From Palsa-506 sp963709075 (GTDB taxonomy: Bacteria > Actinomycetota > Actinomycetes > Streptosporangiales > Streptosporangiaceae): a stretch of DNA of 64,000 bases. The notes under the pieces are model-generated. The model was not told where the DNA came from, ran no database searches, and saw only the letters and a program-made list of their open reading frames with translations. The DNA lies in assembly GCA_963709075.1 (NCBI GenBank), contig CAVPUY010000002.1, forward strand, positions 563,043-627,042. Reading direction: 5' to 3'. A program made the translations under genes and the position numbers. Shown in pieces: positions 41,205 through 49,652 of the stretch; position 1 is the first letter of the stretch; each line of letters starts with the position of its first letter.

Positions 41205-41375
41205 GCTGACCTGGCCCGCTGACCTGGCCCGCTGAACTGGCCGGCTGACCTGGCCCGCTGAACTGGCCCAGCTGACCTGGCCCGCTGAACTGGCCAGCTG
41301 ACCTGGCCCGCTGAACTGGCCAGCTGACCTGGCCCGCTGAACTGGCCGACTGATCTGGCCGGCTGACTGGCCGGC
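41205..41375. repeat. 26-bp tandem repeat array, about five to six copies
   Basis: The unit GCTGACCTGGCCCGCTGAAC plus TGGCCR is repeated head to tail from about 41214 to 41347, with degenerate copies on each side. Unit length is 26 (once 27). Each unit carries two CTGRMCTGGCC half-motifs. The array is in the noncoding gap between the PadR upstream region and the moaA stop. The rest of that gap (41011-41204) holds nothing I recognise. Confidence 0.85.
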
Positions 41376-41412
41376 TGACCGTGAACGGCCAGCCGCTGGC
41401 GTTCCGCCGCCG

Positions 41413-42402
41413 TCAGCCGCCGATGGCCGACATCGGCCTGGCCGGCTGCAGGAACCCGGGATCGTCGATGCCGTGCCCGGGCAGCTTGGCGGCTACCGCT
41501 TGCCGCCAGCGGCTGGCCAGCTCGCCGTCGGTCGCACCGGCCCGCATCGGCCCGCGCAGGTCGCTCTCTGCCCTGGCGAACAGGCAGTTGCGGACCTGCC
41601 CGTCCGCGGTCAGCCTGACCCGGTCGCAGGAGCCGCAGAACGGCCTGGTCACCGAGCCGATCACGCCGACCCTGGCCGGGCCGCCGTCGACGAGGAAGAT
41701 CTCCGCTGGAGCCGAGCCGCGCCGGTCCGGGTCATCTGGCGTCAGCGCGAATTCCGCCGAGAGGGCGGCCAGGATCTCATCTGCCGTCACCATGTTGTCC
41801 CGGCGCCAGCCGTGCTGCGCGTCAAGCGGCATCTGCTCGATGAAGCGCAGCTGGTAACCGTGCTCCAGGCAGTACCTGAGCAATGCCGGGGCCTCGCCGT
41901 CGTTGACATCGCGCATCAGCACTGTATTGATCTTGATGGGCGCGATCCCGGCGGCCGCGGCGGCGGCGAGGCCGGCCAGCACGTCGGCCAGCCGGTCCCG
42001 CTTCGCGAGCGCCTTGAAGGTGCCGCGGCTCAGGGTGTCAAGCGACACGTTGATCCGGTCAAGGCCGGCCTCGTGCAGCGGGCCAGCCAGCCGGGTAAGC
42101 CCGATCCCGTTCGTGGTCAGCGAGATCTCCGGCCGCGGCCGCAGCCGGGCGGTCCGCGCCGCGATGCCGGCCAGCCCGCGGCGCAGCAGCGGCTCGCCGC
42201 CGGTGAAGCGGACCTCGGTGATGCCGAGCCGCTGCACCCCGATCCGCACCAGCCGGACAACCTCGTCGTCGGTCAGCAGCAGCGGGCTCGGCAGCCAGTC
42301 CAGCCCCTCGGCCGGCATGCAGTAGCCGCACCGCAGGTTGCACCGGTCGGTAAGGGACACCCGGAGATCCGTCGCAACCCGGCCGAATGAATCGGTAAGC
42401 AC
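41413..42402 (-). CDS. moaA: GTP 3',8-cyclase MoaA
   Basis: A 329-residue radical-SAM enzyme for the first step of molybdopterin synthesis. The N-terminal cluster motif is SLTDRCNLRCGYCMPAEG (CxxxCxxC type). The middle has RFTGGEPLLRRGL and RINVSLDTLSRGTFKAL. The C-terminal second cluster has FCGSCDRVRLTADGQVRNCL. It ends in GG (PARPMSAIGG), as MoaA requires. The GTG at 42402 is preceded by AGGAGG. Confidence 0.96.
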   Translation of the reverse strand: MLTDSFGRVATDLRVSLTDRCNLRCGYCMPAEGLDWLPSPLLLTDDEVVRLVRIGVQRLGITEVRFTGGEPLLRRGLAGIAARTARLRPRPEISLTTNGIGLTRLAGPLHEAGLDRINVSLDTLSRGTFKALAKRDRLADVLAGLAAAAAAGIAPIKINTVLMRDVNDGEAPALLRYCLEHGYQLRFIEQMPLDAQHGWRRDNMVTADEILAALSAEFALTPDDPDRRGSAPAEIFLVDGGPARVGVIGSVTRPFCGSCDRVRLTADGQVRNCLFARAESDLRGPMRAGATDGELASRWRQAVAAKLPGHGIDDPGFLQPARPMSAIGG

Positions 42403-42842
42403 GGCGGCACCTCCTGCGTCGACGCGGTCGGTCGTGGCAATGTTCCTCAGCCTACGTCTGGATCACTCGCGGCCCGGCCGCCGGGCTGCTGGCGAGTGGT
42501 GCGGCACTGGCGCTGCGCGGCAGCGGCAGGCGGCCGGGCCAGCCGATTCCGGGTTATCCCATGGTGGTGGATCGCGCGATCGCACACCTTGTGAGGTGGT
42601 GGATCGCGCGATCGCACACCTTCGGGAGTCACTCTCCCCGGCCGCCGGCCAGGGACGGCAGGCCGGCCTGCCGGCCTGCCAGGCTCGCCGGCCAGGGCCG
42701 CCGGGCCGACCGCGGATCGCGATCCGGGCGAGGCGTCCCCTAGCATCGGGTCACCGACATCGCCATTCCGCTGGCTGCGGGCAAGCCAGCCTGGCCGCCG
42801 CGACGAAGGACGCGAGCTGGCCCAATCACCGAGGATGGGGTA
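42403..42842. other. Intergenic region between divergent moaA and FAD oxidoreductase
   Basis: About 440 bases without a supported gene. It contains a 28-bp direct repeat at 42563 and 42595 with a palindromic core, listed separately. The rest looks like ordinary GC-rich spacer, probably with promoters for both flanking genes. Confidence 0.5.
42563..42622. repeat. 28-bp direct repeat with GATCGCGCGATC core
   Basis: Two identical copies (42563-42590 and 42595-42622), 32 bases apart, roughly three helical turns. Each contains GGTGGTGGATCGCGCGATCG, whose core GATCGCGCGATC is a perfect 12-bp palindrome with two GATC sites, followed by CACACCTT. The spacing suggests paired protein-binding sites. 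Confidence 0.85.
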
Positions 42843-43988
42843 ATGACCGTAAGCAGCGCCATCTGGCGGGATCAGCTGACCGATTCCGAGCGGGCCACCC
42901 TGGGCCGCGGAGACGGAGTCATCGCAGATCCGCGGCCGGACGTTCTCGTCGTGGGCGGCGGCATACTCGGCGTCGCGACCGCCGCGGCGTGCCAGGAAGC
43001 TGGCCTCGGCTCGGTGCTGCTGATCGAGACCGGCCGCCTGGGGGCGGGTGCCACCGGCGGCGCGACCGGGCTGCTGATACCCGAGCCGCACCAGTGGAGC
43101 GACCCGGAGCCGTTCGTGGATCTTGAACGGGCCAGCCTGGAGCGGTGGCGTGACCTTGAGCAGGCGGTGCCTGGCGGCGTCGGGCTGGTGGAACTTGACT
43201 GGATCGGGCTGGCCCCGGACTCCGGCGGCTTCGCGGCCCATCAGCCGCCAGCGATCGAGTGGCTGAGCTCCGGGCAGGTCGAGCACCTTGTCCCTGGCCT
43301 CGCCCGGCCGATGGAGGGGGCGCTGATCCGGCGCCAGGCCAGGCTGAACCCGCTGCGCGCGGTGGCCAGGCTGGCCGCCGGGCTGCCCGCGGTGGCCACC
43401 GGGGTGGCGGCCACCGCGGTGACGATCCAGGGCGACCGCATCACGTCGGTCACCACGTCGGCGGGCAACGTCCAGCCTGGCGCCGTGGTCTTCGCCACCG
43501 GCCTGCCGCCGGTGCTTGACGGCCTGCCGCTGCAGCTGCCGGCCGACCGGGTGAAGGGGCACCTGCTGGTCACCGAGCCCGCGCCGGTCCGGCTGCCCGG
43601 CATCGTCGCCCCGATCGCCACCCAGATCGAGGGCGGGCAACTGCTCGCCGGGGGCACCTTCGACGTCGGTGACGAGAGCCCGGCCGTACAGCCCGAGGTG
43701 ATCGACTCGATCATGGCGGGCCTGGCCGCGACGCTCCCGGCCCTGCGCGGCGTGGGGATCGCCTACCAGTGGTGCTGCTTCCGGCCGCGGCATCCGGACC
43801 GGCGGCCGGTCATCGACCGGGTTCCCGGGCTGGAGAATGCCTGGCTGACGTCGGGGCATTTCCGCACCGGAATCCTGAATGCGCCGATGACGGCGGCCGT
43901 GCTCGCCCGCTGGATCGGCGGCGGCGGGCCGCCCGCCGAGCCGGCCACCTGGGCCGCCGCCCGGTTCGGCAGCCGCACTGGCGGCTAG
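42843..43988 (+). CDS. FAD-dependent amino-acid oxidase-like oxidoreductase (DAO family)
   Basis: A 381-residue flavoprotein. The dinucleotide fold is VLVVGGGILGVATAAACQEA, with the second Arg/Glu strand IETGRLGAGATGGATGLL. The C-terminal FAD motif region includes RRPVIDRVPGLENAWLTSGH. It resembles glycine/sarcosine oxidases. Substrate and pathway are unknown. Upstream lies the repeated palindrome region shared with moaA. Confidence 0.87.
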   Translation: MTVSSAIWRDQLTDSERATLGRGDGVIADPRPDVLVVGGGILGVATAAACQEAGLGSVLLIETGRLGAGATGGATGLLIPEPHQWSDPEPFVDLERASLERWRDLEQAVPGGVGLVELDWIGLAPDSGGFAAHQPPAIEWLSSGQVEHLVPGLARPMEGALIRRQARLNPLRAVARLAAGLPAVATGVAATAVTIQGDRITSVTTSAGNVQPGAVVFATGLPPVLDGLPLQLPADRVKGHLLVTEPAPVRLPGIVAPIATQIEGGQLLAGGTFDVGDESPAVQPEVIDSIMAGLAATLPALRGVGIAYQWCCFRPRHPDRRPVIDRVPGLENAWLTSGHFRTGILNAPMTAAVLARWIGGGGPPAEPATWAAARFGSRTGG

Positions 43989-43991
43989 CTG

Positions 43992-44045
43992 GCCACCTGG
44001 CCGGGCGCAGCCACCTGGCCGGGCGCGGCCACCTGGCCGGGCGCG
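43992..44045. repeat. 18-bp tandem repeat, three copies
   Basis: Three units of GCCACCTGGCCGGGCGCG (first ends A) at 43992, 44010 and 44028, just after the oxidoreductase stop, then a degenerate fourth. It is noncoding and of the same CTGGCC-rich character as the 41.2-kb array. Confidence 0.85.
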
Positions 44046-44170
44046 CCAGCCGGCCGGGCGCCCGCGCCGCCTGCCGCGTTCATTACGCGCTGCATTGCAT
44101 AGTGCGGCGCTCGCCGGGTACCCGTGCTGTGCCAGTCTTAATCCTGCACTTACGAAGGATGTGGCTTCAT

Positions 44171-45000
44171 ATGGCTGGGATAACGCGGATTCCGCGGAGC
44201 AGAGGCGTGCTGAGCGGTCTGTTGCTTGTCCTGCTTGGCGCATGGGGCGCCCTGATTCCGTTCATCGGCCCGTATTTTCACTACGCCTATACGCCGGACA
44301 AGGCGTGGACCTACACGACCGGCAGGCTGTGGCTGGAGATCCTGCCCGGCCTCGCCACCGCGCTCGGCGGCCTGATCCTGCTGGCCAGCGCGCGGCGGCC
44401 TGCGGCCATGTTCGGCGCGTTCCTGGCGGCGCTAGGCGGCGCCTGGTTCGTGGTCGGCAACCTGGTGAGCACCCTGTGGAACGGCAACACCCCGGAGGCC
44501 GGGGTGCCGGTGGGCTCGACCATCAGCCGGCTTGCGGTCGAGGAACTCGGCTTCTTCATCGGCCTCGGCGTGGTGATCGTCTTCTTCGCGGCGCTTGCCC
44601 TCGGCCGCTGTGCCGTGGTCGGCGTCAAGGACGCGGCGCTGGCCGAGCAGGCCAGCCGCCCGGCGCCGGCGGCCGGCTTCGACACGGCGGCGCAGCCCGC
44701 GTACACCGGCGAGCATGACGAGTCGCCAACGGTCACCGGCCGCCTCCCGGACGCCGAGCGCGGCGCGTTTACCCCGGCGCAGCGGAATCAGTACGCGCCC
44801 GCCGAGCAGGACGCCGTTACCCAGGCTGAGCATGACCAGCCGAGCCCCGAGGCCGCGGCGTACCCGCCGGGCGGCACTACACCCAGGCCTCGCCCGGCGG
44901 CACTACGGCCCAGGCCTCGCCCGGCGGCACTACGACTCAGGCCTCGCCCGGCGGCACTACGACTCAGGCCTCGTCCGGCGGTACTACGACCCAGGCCTGA
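44171..45000 (+). CDS. Membrane protein with Gly-Thr-Gln repeat tail (frameshift in tail)
   Basis: A four-helix membrane protein, unrecognised. The ATG at 44171 has AAGGA about 11 bases upstream. Helices are near residues 10-32, 55-75, 80-105 and 125-145, and a charged Pro/Gln-rich tail follows. At 44870-45000 a 27-bp repeat encodes GGTTTQASP about five times if one base is added near 44881. That frame stops at TGA 44998-45000. As sequenced, the frame instead gives RPRPAALRL repeats and runs to 45031 into the opposing gene. The repaired frame is preferred. Confidence 0.65.
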
Positions 45001-45018
45001 GCTGCGCAGGCTGGCCGG

Positions 45019-46869
45019 TCAGCCTGCGTAGAGAGCGTCGATGACGTCGGCGTACTTGGCGTGCACGATGCGGCGCTTGAGCTTGAGCGTCGGCGTCAGC
45101 TCCTCGCTCTCCGCGGTCCACTCCACCGGCAGCAGCCGCCAGGCCTTCACCTGCTGGACGCGGGCAAGCCGGGCATTCGCCGCCGCGACGGCCTCCCCGG
45201 CGGCGGCGAGCACAGCCGGGTGCTCGGCCAGTTCCGCCAGCGAGCCTGCCTCGATCCCGCGTGCCCTCGCCCAGGCGGGCGCGACATCGCCGTCCAGGGT
45301 GAGCAGCGCCACGACGTACGGGCGCCGGTCACCGTACGCCAGCGCCTGGCCGATCAGCGGATACGCGACGAGCAGGTTCTCGATCCCGGCCGGGGAGATA
45401 TTCTCGCCGCCGGACGTGATGATCAGCTCTTTCTTGCGGTCGAGCACGGACAGGAAGCCATCGGCGTCCAGCGACCCGATGTCGCCGGTGTGCAGCCAGC
45501 CGCCAGGGTCGATCAGGGCGGCCGTCCGCTCCGGCAGGTTGAGGTACCCGGGCGAGTTGAGCGGGCCGCGCACCAGGATCTCGCCGTCGTCATCGATCCT
45601 GACCTCCATGCCGGGCACCGGCTGCCCCACCGTGCCCAGCTTGAAGGCGTCCAGCGTGTTCGCGGTGAACGCGCCCGTGGTCTCGGTCATCCCGTACACG
45701 TCCAGGATCCGCAGGCCGAGCCCGGCGAAGAACTCGCCCACGTCGGGCGGCAGCGGCGCCGCCGCGCTGACCACGATCTCCGCGTTGCCGAGCCCGAGCA
45801 GCGAGCGGATCGGCCGCAGCACGCTCTCCTGCGCCCTGGCGAACTCCGCGGCCAGCCCGTCCGGCGTGCGCTGGCCGAACTGGCAGCTTCGCACGTAGCG
45901 CAGGCCGGTATCCATCGCCGCCGCCACGGCCGCGCGCTTCCCCTCGTCCTGCTCCATGGCGAGCAGGGCCTGGATCCCGGCCTGGATCTTCTCCCACACC
46001 CGCGGCACGCCGAAGAACGCCGTCGGCTTCACCTCGCCGATGCAGCCGACAAGCTCGGTGGCCGCGTTGTGGCAGAAGTAGGTGTGCCCGGCGTTATAGA
46101 CCGCCAGGTAGAGGGTGAACATCCGCTCCGCGATATGTGCCAGCGGCAGGTAGGACACCCACCGGACATGCTGCTGGGCGTTGCCGTTCTCGGTGCCGGT
46201 GGCCACCTCGTACATGACGCTGGCGTGCGTGATCACGACACCCTTGGGGTTACCGGTGGTGCCCGAGGTGTAGAGCAGGGTGACCGGATCCTGCGGCCGG
46301 ATGCCAGCGGCCCGGCTGGCTACCTCGTCCGGCCTGGCGGCCAGCCGGGCCGCCCCCAGCTCGGCGAAGTCCTGCCAGCTCAGGTAGCGGTGGCCGGCCG
46401 GGCAGGCGGCGGTATCCCGCACGATGATCTTCTTCAGCCCGGGCAGGCTGTCCAGCACCGGCTGCCACCTGGCCAGCTCGGCGGCGCCGTCGAGCACGGC
46501 GATCCGCGCGTCGCAGTCGGCGGCCATGTAGCCGACCTGGTCGGCGGCCAGGGTGGCGTAGAACGTGACCGGCACTCCGCCGGCCTGCACGGCGCCGTAG
46601 TCGGCCAGGACGTGCTCAACCCGGTTCGCCAGCATCAGCGCGACCCGCTCGCCCGGCTGCAGCCCGAGCGCGGCGAACCCGGCAGCCAGCGCCAGCGCCT
46701 GCTCCCTGGTCTGCCGCCAGCTGATCGTCTGCCAGGGGCCGCCGTCCCGGTCGGAATAGGCGGGCAGGTCGCCCCAGCGCTCCGCGGTCATCGCCAGCTG
46801 ATCGCAGAGCGTCCGGCCCGCTACGGCCTGCTGCATGGCCGCCCGCTGCCGCAGGATCTCGTCCGTCAC
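45019..46869 (-). CDS. Long-chain acyl-CoA ligase (AMP-forming), FadD-like
   Basis: An AMP-dependent synthetase of about 616 residues. The GTG at 46869 (TDEILRQRAAMQQ) has GGAGG upstream; the open frame extends to 46920. The P-loop is LLYTSGTTGNPKGVVITH, then YLPLAHIAERM, DVYGMTETTGAF, GWLHTGDIGSLDADGF and a catalytic Lys in TPTLKLKRRIV. It activates a fatty acid to its CoA ester. The FadD15-like branch is likely. Confidence 0.92.
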   Translation of the reverse strand: MTDEILRQRAAMQQAVAGRTLCDQLAMTAERWGDLPAYSDRDGGPWQTISWRQTREQALALAAGFAALGLQPGERVALMLANRVEHVLADYGAVQAGGVPVTFYATLAADQVGYMAADCDARIAVLDGAAELARWQPVLDSLPGLKKIIVRDTAACPAGHRYLSWQDFAELGAARLAARPDEVASRAAGIRPQDPVTLLYTSGTTGNPKGVVITHASVMYEVATGTENGNAQQHVRWVSYLPLAHIAERMFTLYLAVYNAGHTYFCHNAATELVGCIGEVKPTAFFGVPRVWEKIQAGIQALLAMEQDEGKRAAVAAAMDTGLRYVRSCQFGQRTPDGLAAEFARAQESVLRPIRSLLGLGNAEIVVSAAAPLPPDVGEFFAGLGLRILDVYGMTETTGAFTANTLDAFKLGTVGQPVPGMEVRIDDDGEILVRGPLNSPGYLNLPERTAALIDPGGWLHTGDIGSLDADGFLSVLDRKKELIITSGGENISPAGIENLLVAYPLIGQALAYGDRRPYVVALLTLDGDVAPAWARARGIEAGSLAELAEHPAVLAAAGEAVAAANARLARVQQVKAWRLLPVEWTAESEELTPTLKLKRRIVHAKYADVIDALYAG

Positions 46870-46988
46870 CGTGCACCTCCGCCAGGTTCGGGCAGAAACG
46901 AAACAACCGCCGTATCGCATGTGACCACGTCACCCGGCGCTGCCGCAAGCGCGGCGGTCACTGACCAGCCGGGCGGCCGGCCTGCCGG

Positions 46989-47831
46989 TCAGCCGCCCGG
47001 GCCGGCGGGGAGGAAGGACACGCTGTCGCCGGCCGCCAGCGGCGTCTCGCCGTCGCGGGTGACCTGGCCGCCGTTCAGCGCGGCGATCACGTGCCTGCCG
47101 AGGGTCAGCCCGGCGGCCGCCGCGGCGGCGGCCACCGTCGCCGCCCGGATCACCCGGGGCCCGCGGTGGCCGTCCGCCAGGGCGCCGAATCGCCGGATCG
47201 TCACCTCGGGCGCCGGCCGCGAGCGGGCCGCCAGATAGTCGGCAGGCTCGTTGATGTTGATCACCGAGTCGAGATCGGGGTCAGCCGCGGCCAGCACCGG
47301 GTCGGCGCGCAAGGCCGCCTCGTCCAGCCGGGTGACCACGCATTCGTCGAACAGGAACGCCGGCCGCAGCCGCCCCTGCCGCACCAGCCGCTCGGCGGCC
47401 TGGGCCAGGTTCGTGCGGTATGCGGCGGCCAGCGGCTGCGGGTAGCCACGGGCGATGGGCAGCGCCACGTCCGCTCCCTGGTCCGCCGCCCGGAGCACCC
47501 GCCGGACGAAGGCGGGGTGCAGGAACGGCATGTCGGTGGAGCAGACGAACGCGATCTCGGCCCGGCCGGCGACCGCGGCCAGCCCGGCGGCCAGCCCTTG
47601 CACCGGGCCCATGCCCGCCCGCGGGTCGTCGACGACCTCGACATGCCCGGGAAGCCCGGGCAGGGCCTGCCCGGCGGCGCGGACCACCAGGACCGGGCCG
47701 CCGCTCACCCGGGAAAGGATGCCTGCCGTCCGGCGCAGCAGCGTCGAGCCGTGCCACTCCAGGGCGGCCTTGGGCGTCCCCATCCGGGACGACCGCCCGC
47801 CGGCCAGCACGATCCCGGCGGATGCCGACAT
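46989..47831 (-). CDS. MobA-MoaD fusion: molybdopterin nucleotidyltransferase with ThiS/MoaD tail
   Basis: A 280-residue two-domain protein. Residues 1-205 are a MobA-like nucleotidyltransferase: VLAGGRSSRMGTPKAAL, then VVDDPRAGMGPVQGLAAGL and FVCSTDMPFLHP. Residues about 207-280 are a MoaD/ThiS beta-grasp: VTIRRFGALAD, HVIAALNGGQVTRDGETPLAAGDSVSFLPAGPGG. The chain ends in GG, the thiocarboxylation site of MoaD. The frame is intact. If functional, one polypeptide would carry the sulfur carrier of molybdopterin synthase and a cofactor-maturation enzyme. Upstream, 61 bases separate it from the acyl-CoA ligase upstream region. Confidence 0.85.
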   Translation of the reverse strand: MSASAGIVLAGGRSSRMGTPKAALEWHGSTLLRRTAGILSRVSGGPVLVVRAAGQALPGLPGHVEVVDDPRAGMGPVQGLAAGLAAVAGRAEIAFVCSTDMPFLHPAFVRRVLRAADQGADVALPIARGYPQPLAAAYRTNLAQAAERLVRQGRLRPAFLFDECVVTRLDEAALRADPVLAAADPDLDSVININEPADYLAARSRPAPEVTIRRFGALADGHRGPRVIRAATVAAAAAAAGLTLGRHVIAALNGGQVTRDGETPLAAGDSVSFLPAGPGG

Positions 47832-47941
47832 GCTCCGATGCTAGACCCGCCAGGGCCAGCTGCGACTCGCCACCGTCCTGCCCGCCGGCGCGGCGCTCCG
47901 GGCCGCCAGGCGGCGCGGCGCCGGGCCGCCTGGCGGCACGG

Positions 47942-48817
47942 TCAGGCGGCCCGGCCGGCGTCGAGCAGGCCGCGGCGGCGGCGGACGGCCTTGTCGGCCG
48001 TGGTGAACAGCGTGTCCACCGCGATCCCGATGATCAGGATGACAATGATCATCGCGGTGGCGCCGGCGAAGTCGAGCTGCTCCTGGTCGTTGTTCAGCAG
48101 CACCCCGATGGACGGCTGGCCGAGGATCAGCACAAGCAGCTCGCCGGCCATCAGGCTCCGCCAGGCGAACGCCCAGCCCTGCTTCATCCCGGCCACGTAG
48201 GCAGGCAGCGAGGCCGGCAGGATCAGGAACCGGTACAGCATGAAGCCGCGCAGGCCCATCGTCTTGCCCGCCCGCAGCAGCAGCGGCGGCGTGTAGTCCA
48301 CCCCGGTGATCAGGCCGTTCGCGATCGACGGGGCGGCGCCGAGCACCATCACGAACAAGATGGCTGACGTCGAGAGGCCGAACAGGATGATCGCGAACGG
48401 GAACCACGCGATCGACGGCATCGTCTGCAGGCCGGTGATGATCGAGCCGACCGCCGCCCGCAGCGGCGGGATCCTGGCCACGAATACCCCGACGACCGAG
48501 CCGATCACCAGCGCGAGCGCATAGCCGAGGACGGCCCGGCGCAGCGTGATCCCGAGGGCCTGCCAGAGCAGCGCGTGATGCATCATGCCCCAGAGGTCAG
48601 GGAGCACCACCGTGGGCCCCTTGATCACGTTGGATTTCCAGCCGGTCATGTGGATCAGCTGCCAGAGGACCAGGACGAGGGCGATGGCCAGCAGCTTCGG
48701 CCACGTCGCGGCCCAGGCCGACCGGGCGAGCCGGCCCGGCCCGCCTTGCTGCGATGTCCCGCTGAGCTCCAGCCGGTCGAGGCCCTCGATCGCCGAGGGC
48801 ATGGTCTTAGTGGCCAT
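47942..48817 (-). CDS. ABC transporter permease, SsuC/TauC-like
   Basis: A 291-residue permease with six helices. The EAA-like coupling region is KTMGLRGFMLYRFLILPASL. LQTMPSIAWFPFAIILFGLS is typical of the nitrate/sulfonate/taurine class. It ends VDTLFTTADKAVRRRRGL. Its start overlaps the ATPase stop by 11 bases. Confidence 0.9.
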   Translation of the reverse strand: MATKTMPSAIEGLDRLELSGTSQQGGPGRLARSAWAATWPKLLAIALVLVLWQLIHMTGWKSNVIKGPTVVLPDLWGMMHHALLWQALGITLRRAVLGYALALVIGSVVGVFVARIPPLRAAVGSIITGLQTMPSIAWFPFAIILFGLSTSAILFVMVLGAAPSIANGLITGVDYTPPLLLRAGKTMGLRGFMLYRFLILPASLPAYVAGMKQGWAFAWRSLMAGELLVLILGQPSIGVLLNNDQEQLDFAGATAMIIVILIIGIAVDTLFTTADKAVRRRRGLLDAGRAA

Positions 48818-49652
48818 GCCGCCTCATCTCCTGGCGGAGCCGGTCGGTGATGGTGGCGGCCAGCTCCGAGACCTCGGGCGAGTCGATCCTGCGCTGGCCG
48901 GCCCTGGGCACGTCGTATTCCTCGATCACCCGGCCGGGCCTGCTGGACAGCACCACGACCCGGTCGCCGAGCCGGGCGGCCTCGCGCACGTTGTGGGTGA
49001 CGAACAGCACGCTCAGCGTCTGCTCCGCGCAGATCCGCTCGAGCTCGTCGTGCAGCAGGTCGCGTGTCATCGCGTCAAGCGCGCCGAACGGCTCGTCCAT
49101 CAGCAGCACGTCGGCGTCCTGGGACAGCGCCCTGGCCATCGCGACCCGCTGCCGCATGCCGCCGGACAGCTCGTGCGGGCGCTTGCCGGCGAAGCCGCCA
49201 AGGTGCACGGACTCGAGCAGCTCAACCGCCCGGCGGCGGCGCTGCGCCCTGGGCACGCCGCGGGCCCGCAGCGCGAGCTCCACGTTCCGCCCGGCGGTGA
49301 GCCACGGGAACAGGGCGGGCTCCTGGAACATCAGCGTGACCTTCTTGCCGCCGGTGTCAATCTGCCCGGACGTCGCCGAATCCAGCCCGGCCACCAGCGA
49401 GAGCAGCGTGCTCTTGCCGCAGCCGGACGCGCCGATCAGGCAGACGAACTCGCCAGGCCGCACCGAGAGCGAGACCTTGTCAAGCGCCTGCACCGCACCG
49501 CGGCCCTGGCCGTAGACCTTCGTCACCTCGGTCAGCCGGACCGCGGCCTGGCCCGGCTCGGCGGCCCGGTCCTCGACGATGGTCAGATTGGGAAAGGCTG
49601 ACGCCCTCAGACCTGAGTCCGAGGGCGTCAGCCGGCCGTTCGACATGCTCAT
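48807..49652 (-). CDS. ABC transporter ATPase, SsuB/TauB-like
   Basis: A 281-residue ATPase. Walker A is LIGASGCGKSTLL, then FQEPALFPWLTAGRNVEL, the signature ELSGGMRQRVAMAR and Walker B VLLMDEPFGALD. The ATG at 49652 overlaps the binding-protein stop (ATGA). About 35 N-terminal residues precede the ATPase fold and are encoded partly by the hairpin at 49596-49633. Confidence 0.92.
   Translation of the reverse strand: MSMSNGRLTPSDSGLRASAFPNLTIVEDRAAEPGQAAVRLTEVTKVYGQGRGAVQALDKVSLSVRPGEFVCLIGASGCGKSTLLSLVAGLDSATSGQIDTGGKKVTLMFQEPALFPWLTAGRNVELALRARGVPRAQRRRRAVELLESVHLGGFAGKRPHELSGGMRQRVAMARALSQDADVLLMDEPFGALDAMTRDLLHDELERICAEQTLSVLFVTHNVREAARLGDRVVVLSSRPGRVIEEYDVPRAGQRRIDSPEVSELAATITDRLRQEMRRHGH
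49596..49633 (-). promoter_or_regulatory. Perfect hairpin at the binding-protein/ATPase junction
   Basis: GGCTGACGCCCTC (49596-49608) and GAGGGCGTCAGCC (49621-49633) are exact inverted repeats, 13 bp, with a 12-base loop. On the transcript it begins 16 bases after the binding-protein stop and is followed by UUUCCC. It lies inside the first codons of the ATPase. Its place suits transcript protection or partial attenuation, keeping binding protein in excess. Confidence 0.75.

Noticed and set aside
40999..41235. 78-codon plus-strand ORF next to PadR
   Set aside because: No SD, no recognisable motif, and it runs into the tandem repeats.
41205..41375. CRISPR array
   Set aside because: The 26-bp units are contiguous with no variable spacers, and no cas gene is present.
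42447..44243. 598-codon open frame on the minus strand
   Set aside because: Shadow of the FAD oxidoreductase; low-complexity Arg/Gly composition and no motif.
45061..47238. 725-codon open frame on the plus strand
   Set aside because: Antisense shadow of the acyl-CoA ligase and part of the MobA-MoaD gene; His/Arg/Pro-rich, without any family motif, as expected opposite GC-rich coding DNA.
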